Assembly (NCBI GenBank): GCA_020634335.1
Contig: JACKBY010000005.1
Location: forward strand, 1 to 64,000
Direction of reading: 5' to 3'
DNA: 64,000 bases
From: Promineifilum sp.
GTDB lineage: Bacteria > Chloroflexota > Anaerolineae > Promineifilales > Promineifilaceae
Shown piece after piece: positions 63,465 through 64,000 of the stretch. Every line of letters starts with the position of its first letter. Positions within the stretch are counted from its first letter, which is position 1. A program made the position numbers and the translations under genes. Under the pieces are notes generated by a model that searched no databases, was not told the origin of the DNA, and saw only the letters and a list, made by a program, of their open reading frames with translations.

Positions 63465-64000
63465 ATGCGTCCCGCCAACTACCTCCTGTCCGACATCGCC
63501 GCCTTCTCGCGCATCCTCATCGGCGTGCCCCTCTACCCCTACCAGGTCGAAGCCCTGCGCGCCGTCATCGACTCGGTACTCAATCGCCGCGGCCGCGAAT
63601 TCCTCCTCGTCTTCCCCCGCCAGTCGGGCAAAAACGAGGCCATCGCCCATCTGCTGGTCTACTTGCTGACCGTCTTCCAACGCCACGGCGGCCAGATCGT
63701 CTACGGCGCGGTCGGCGACGGGCTGGGCCGGGGCATGCGACGGCTGGAGGAGCGGCTCGACACCCCCTGGACACGCGGCCGCTGGCGGCGGTCGGGCCGG
63801 CCGCGCCGCTACACGCTCGGCCGCGCCTCGGTCGTCTTCATCAGCAGCCACCCCGGCGCGGCCGCCCGCGGCGAAACGGCCGACCATTTGCTGATCCTCG
63901 ACGAGGCCCAGGCCCACGACCCCGCCCACGTCGAAGCCGTCTTCACCCCCATGCGCGCCGCCCGCCGCGCCACAGCCGTCTATCTGGGAACCGTGCACAC
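63465..64000 (+). CDS. Phage terminase large subunit, N-terminal part
   Basis: An open frame from ATG 63465 (MRPANYLLSDIAAFSRILIG) runs off the window at about 178 residues. PLYPYQVEALRAVI is the Q-type lead-in, FLLVFPRQSGKNEAIAHLLV holds the Walker A-like P-loop, and HLLILDEAQAHDPAHVEAVF the Walker B with catalytic Glu. It would power DNA packaging with a C-terminal nuclease beyond the window. It runs opposite to the portal and capsid genes, which is unusual. Confidence 0.85.
   Translation, partial: MRPANYLLSDIAAFSRILIGVPLYPYQVEALRAVIDSVLNRRGREFLLVFPRQSGKNEAIAHLLVYLLTVFQRHGGQIVYGAVGDGLGRGMRRLEERLDTPWTRGRWRRSGRPRRYTLGRASVVFISSHPGAAARGETADHLLILDEAQAHDPAHVEAVFTPMRAARRATAVYLGTVH

Overview
The window is a GC-rich bacterial chromosome segment. 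The gene mix suggests a Chloroflexota member, perhaps Anaerolineae-like: an F420-type LLM oxidoreductase, an actinobacterial/archaeal-type inositol-phosphate synthase, several class III cyclase proteins, a cyclase-AAA-TPR giant protein, and many short intergenic repeat families. This placement is inference; there is no rRNA or other marker. No rRNA, tRNA or CRISPR array was recognised.

Layout. 1-4.5 kb: the start of a DUF1156 DNA methylase gene and a SNF2 helicase with a DUF3883-like end, a defence-type pair, separated by tandem repeats. 4.8-6.2 kb: an ArsR repressor, an AHSA1/SRPBCC protein and a DUF1801-like protein. 6.6-15.1 kb: inositol-3-phosphate synthase, a small zinc metallopeptidase, a zinc-ribbon protein with a structured leader, a pentapeptide-repeat membrane protein, an SRAP (YedK/HMCES) protein, a LysM protein, and a membrane/Vps62-like pair. 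15.2-19 kb: a lipoprotein, a REP-associated transposase whose 3' end is made of REP-like hairpins, a membrane-bound nucleotide cyclase and a membrane protein.

19.5-32.3 kb is a signalling region: a UBP-type zinc finger translationally coupled to a cyclase-AAA-TPR protein, a double GNAT, a cNMP-binding histidine kinase, a GlgX-type debranching enzyme, an RsbW-like kinase, a REC-GAF-SpoIIE phosphatase, an S51 peptidase and a lipoprotein hydrolase, the last six tightly packed. 32.4-36.5 kb, minus strand: an ABC exporter with a LiaRS/DesKR-type two-component pair. 37-41.4 kb: an LLM oxidoreductase, two decayed genes of an HNH nuclease pair, chorismate synthase and a GNAT protein.

41.8-46 kb, minus strand, holds the most interesting system: LuxR-type regulator, RecA-like ATPase with no recognisable Walker A, a small helical protein and a B-family DNA polymerase (PolB2/Dpo2-like, with altered motif C and no recognisable exonuclease motifs). 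A perfect GAAC-N4-GTTC SOS-type box lies just after the predicted promoter -10 element of the regulator, and three pairs of GCGTGAA repeats lie upstream. It looks like a damage-inducible translesion cassette analogous to ImuA-ImuB-DnaE2 but built on PolB.

46.3-53.7 kb: a secreted or anchored protein, a phosphatase-synthase trehalose fusion, a GNAT, a Tat-exported multicopper oxidase and a DNA methyltransferase with a C-terminal Mrr-like nuclease domain. 53.8-64 kb: a phage head module (portal, protease-capsid fusion, connector-like and fibre-like proteins on the minus strand; small and large terminase on the plus strand, the latter cut by the window end). Heptanucleotide repeat arrays sit in many of its gaps and even inside the portal coding sequence.
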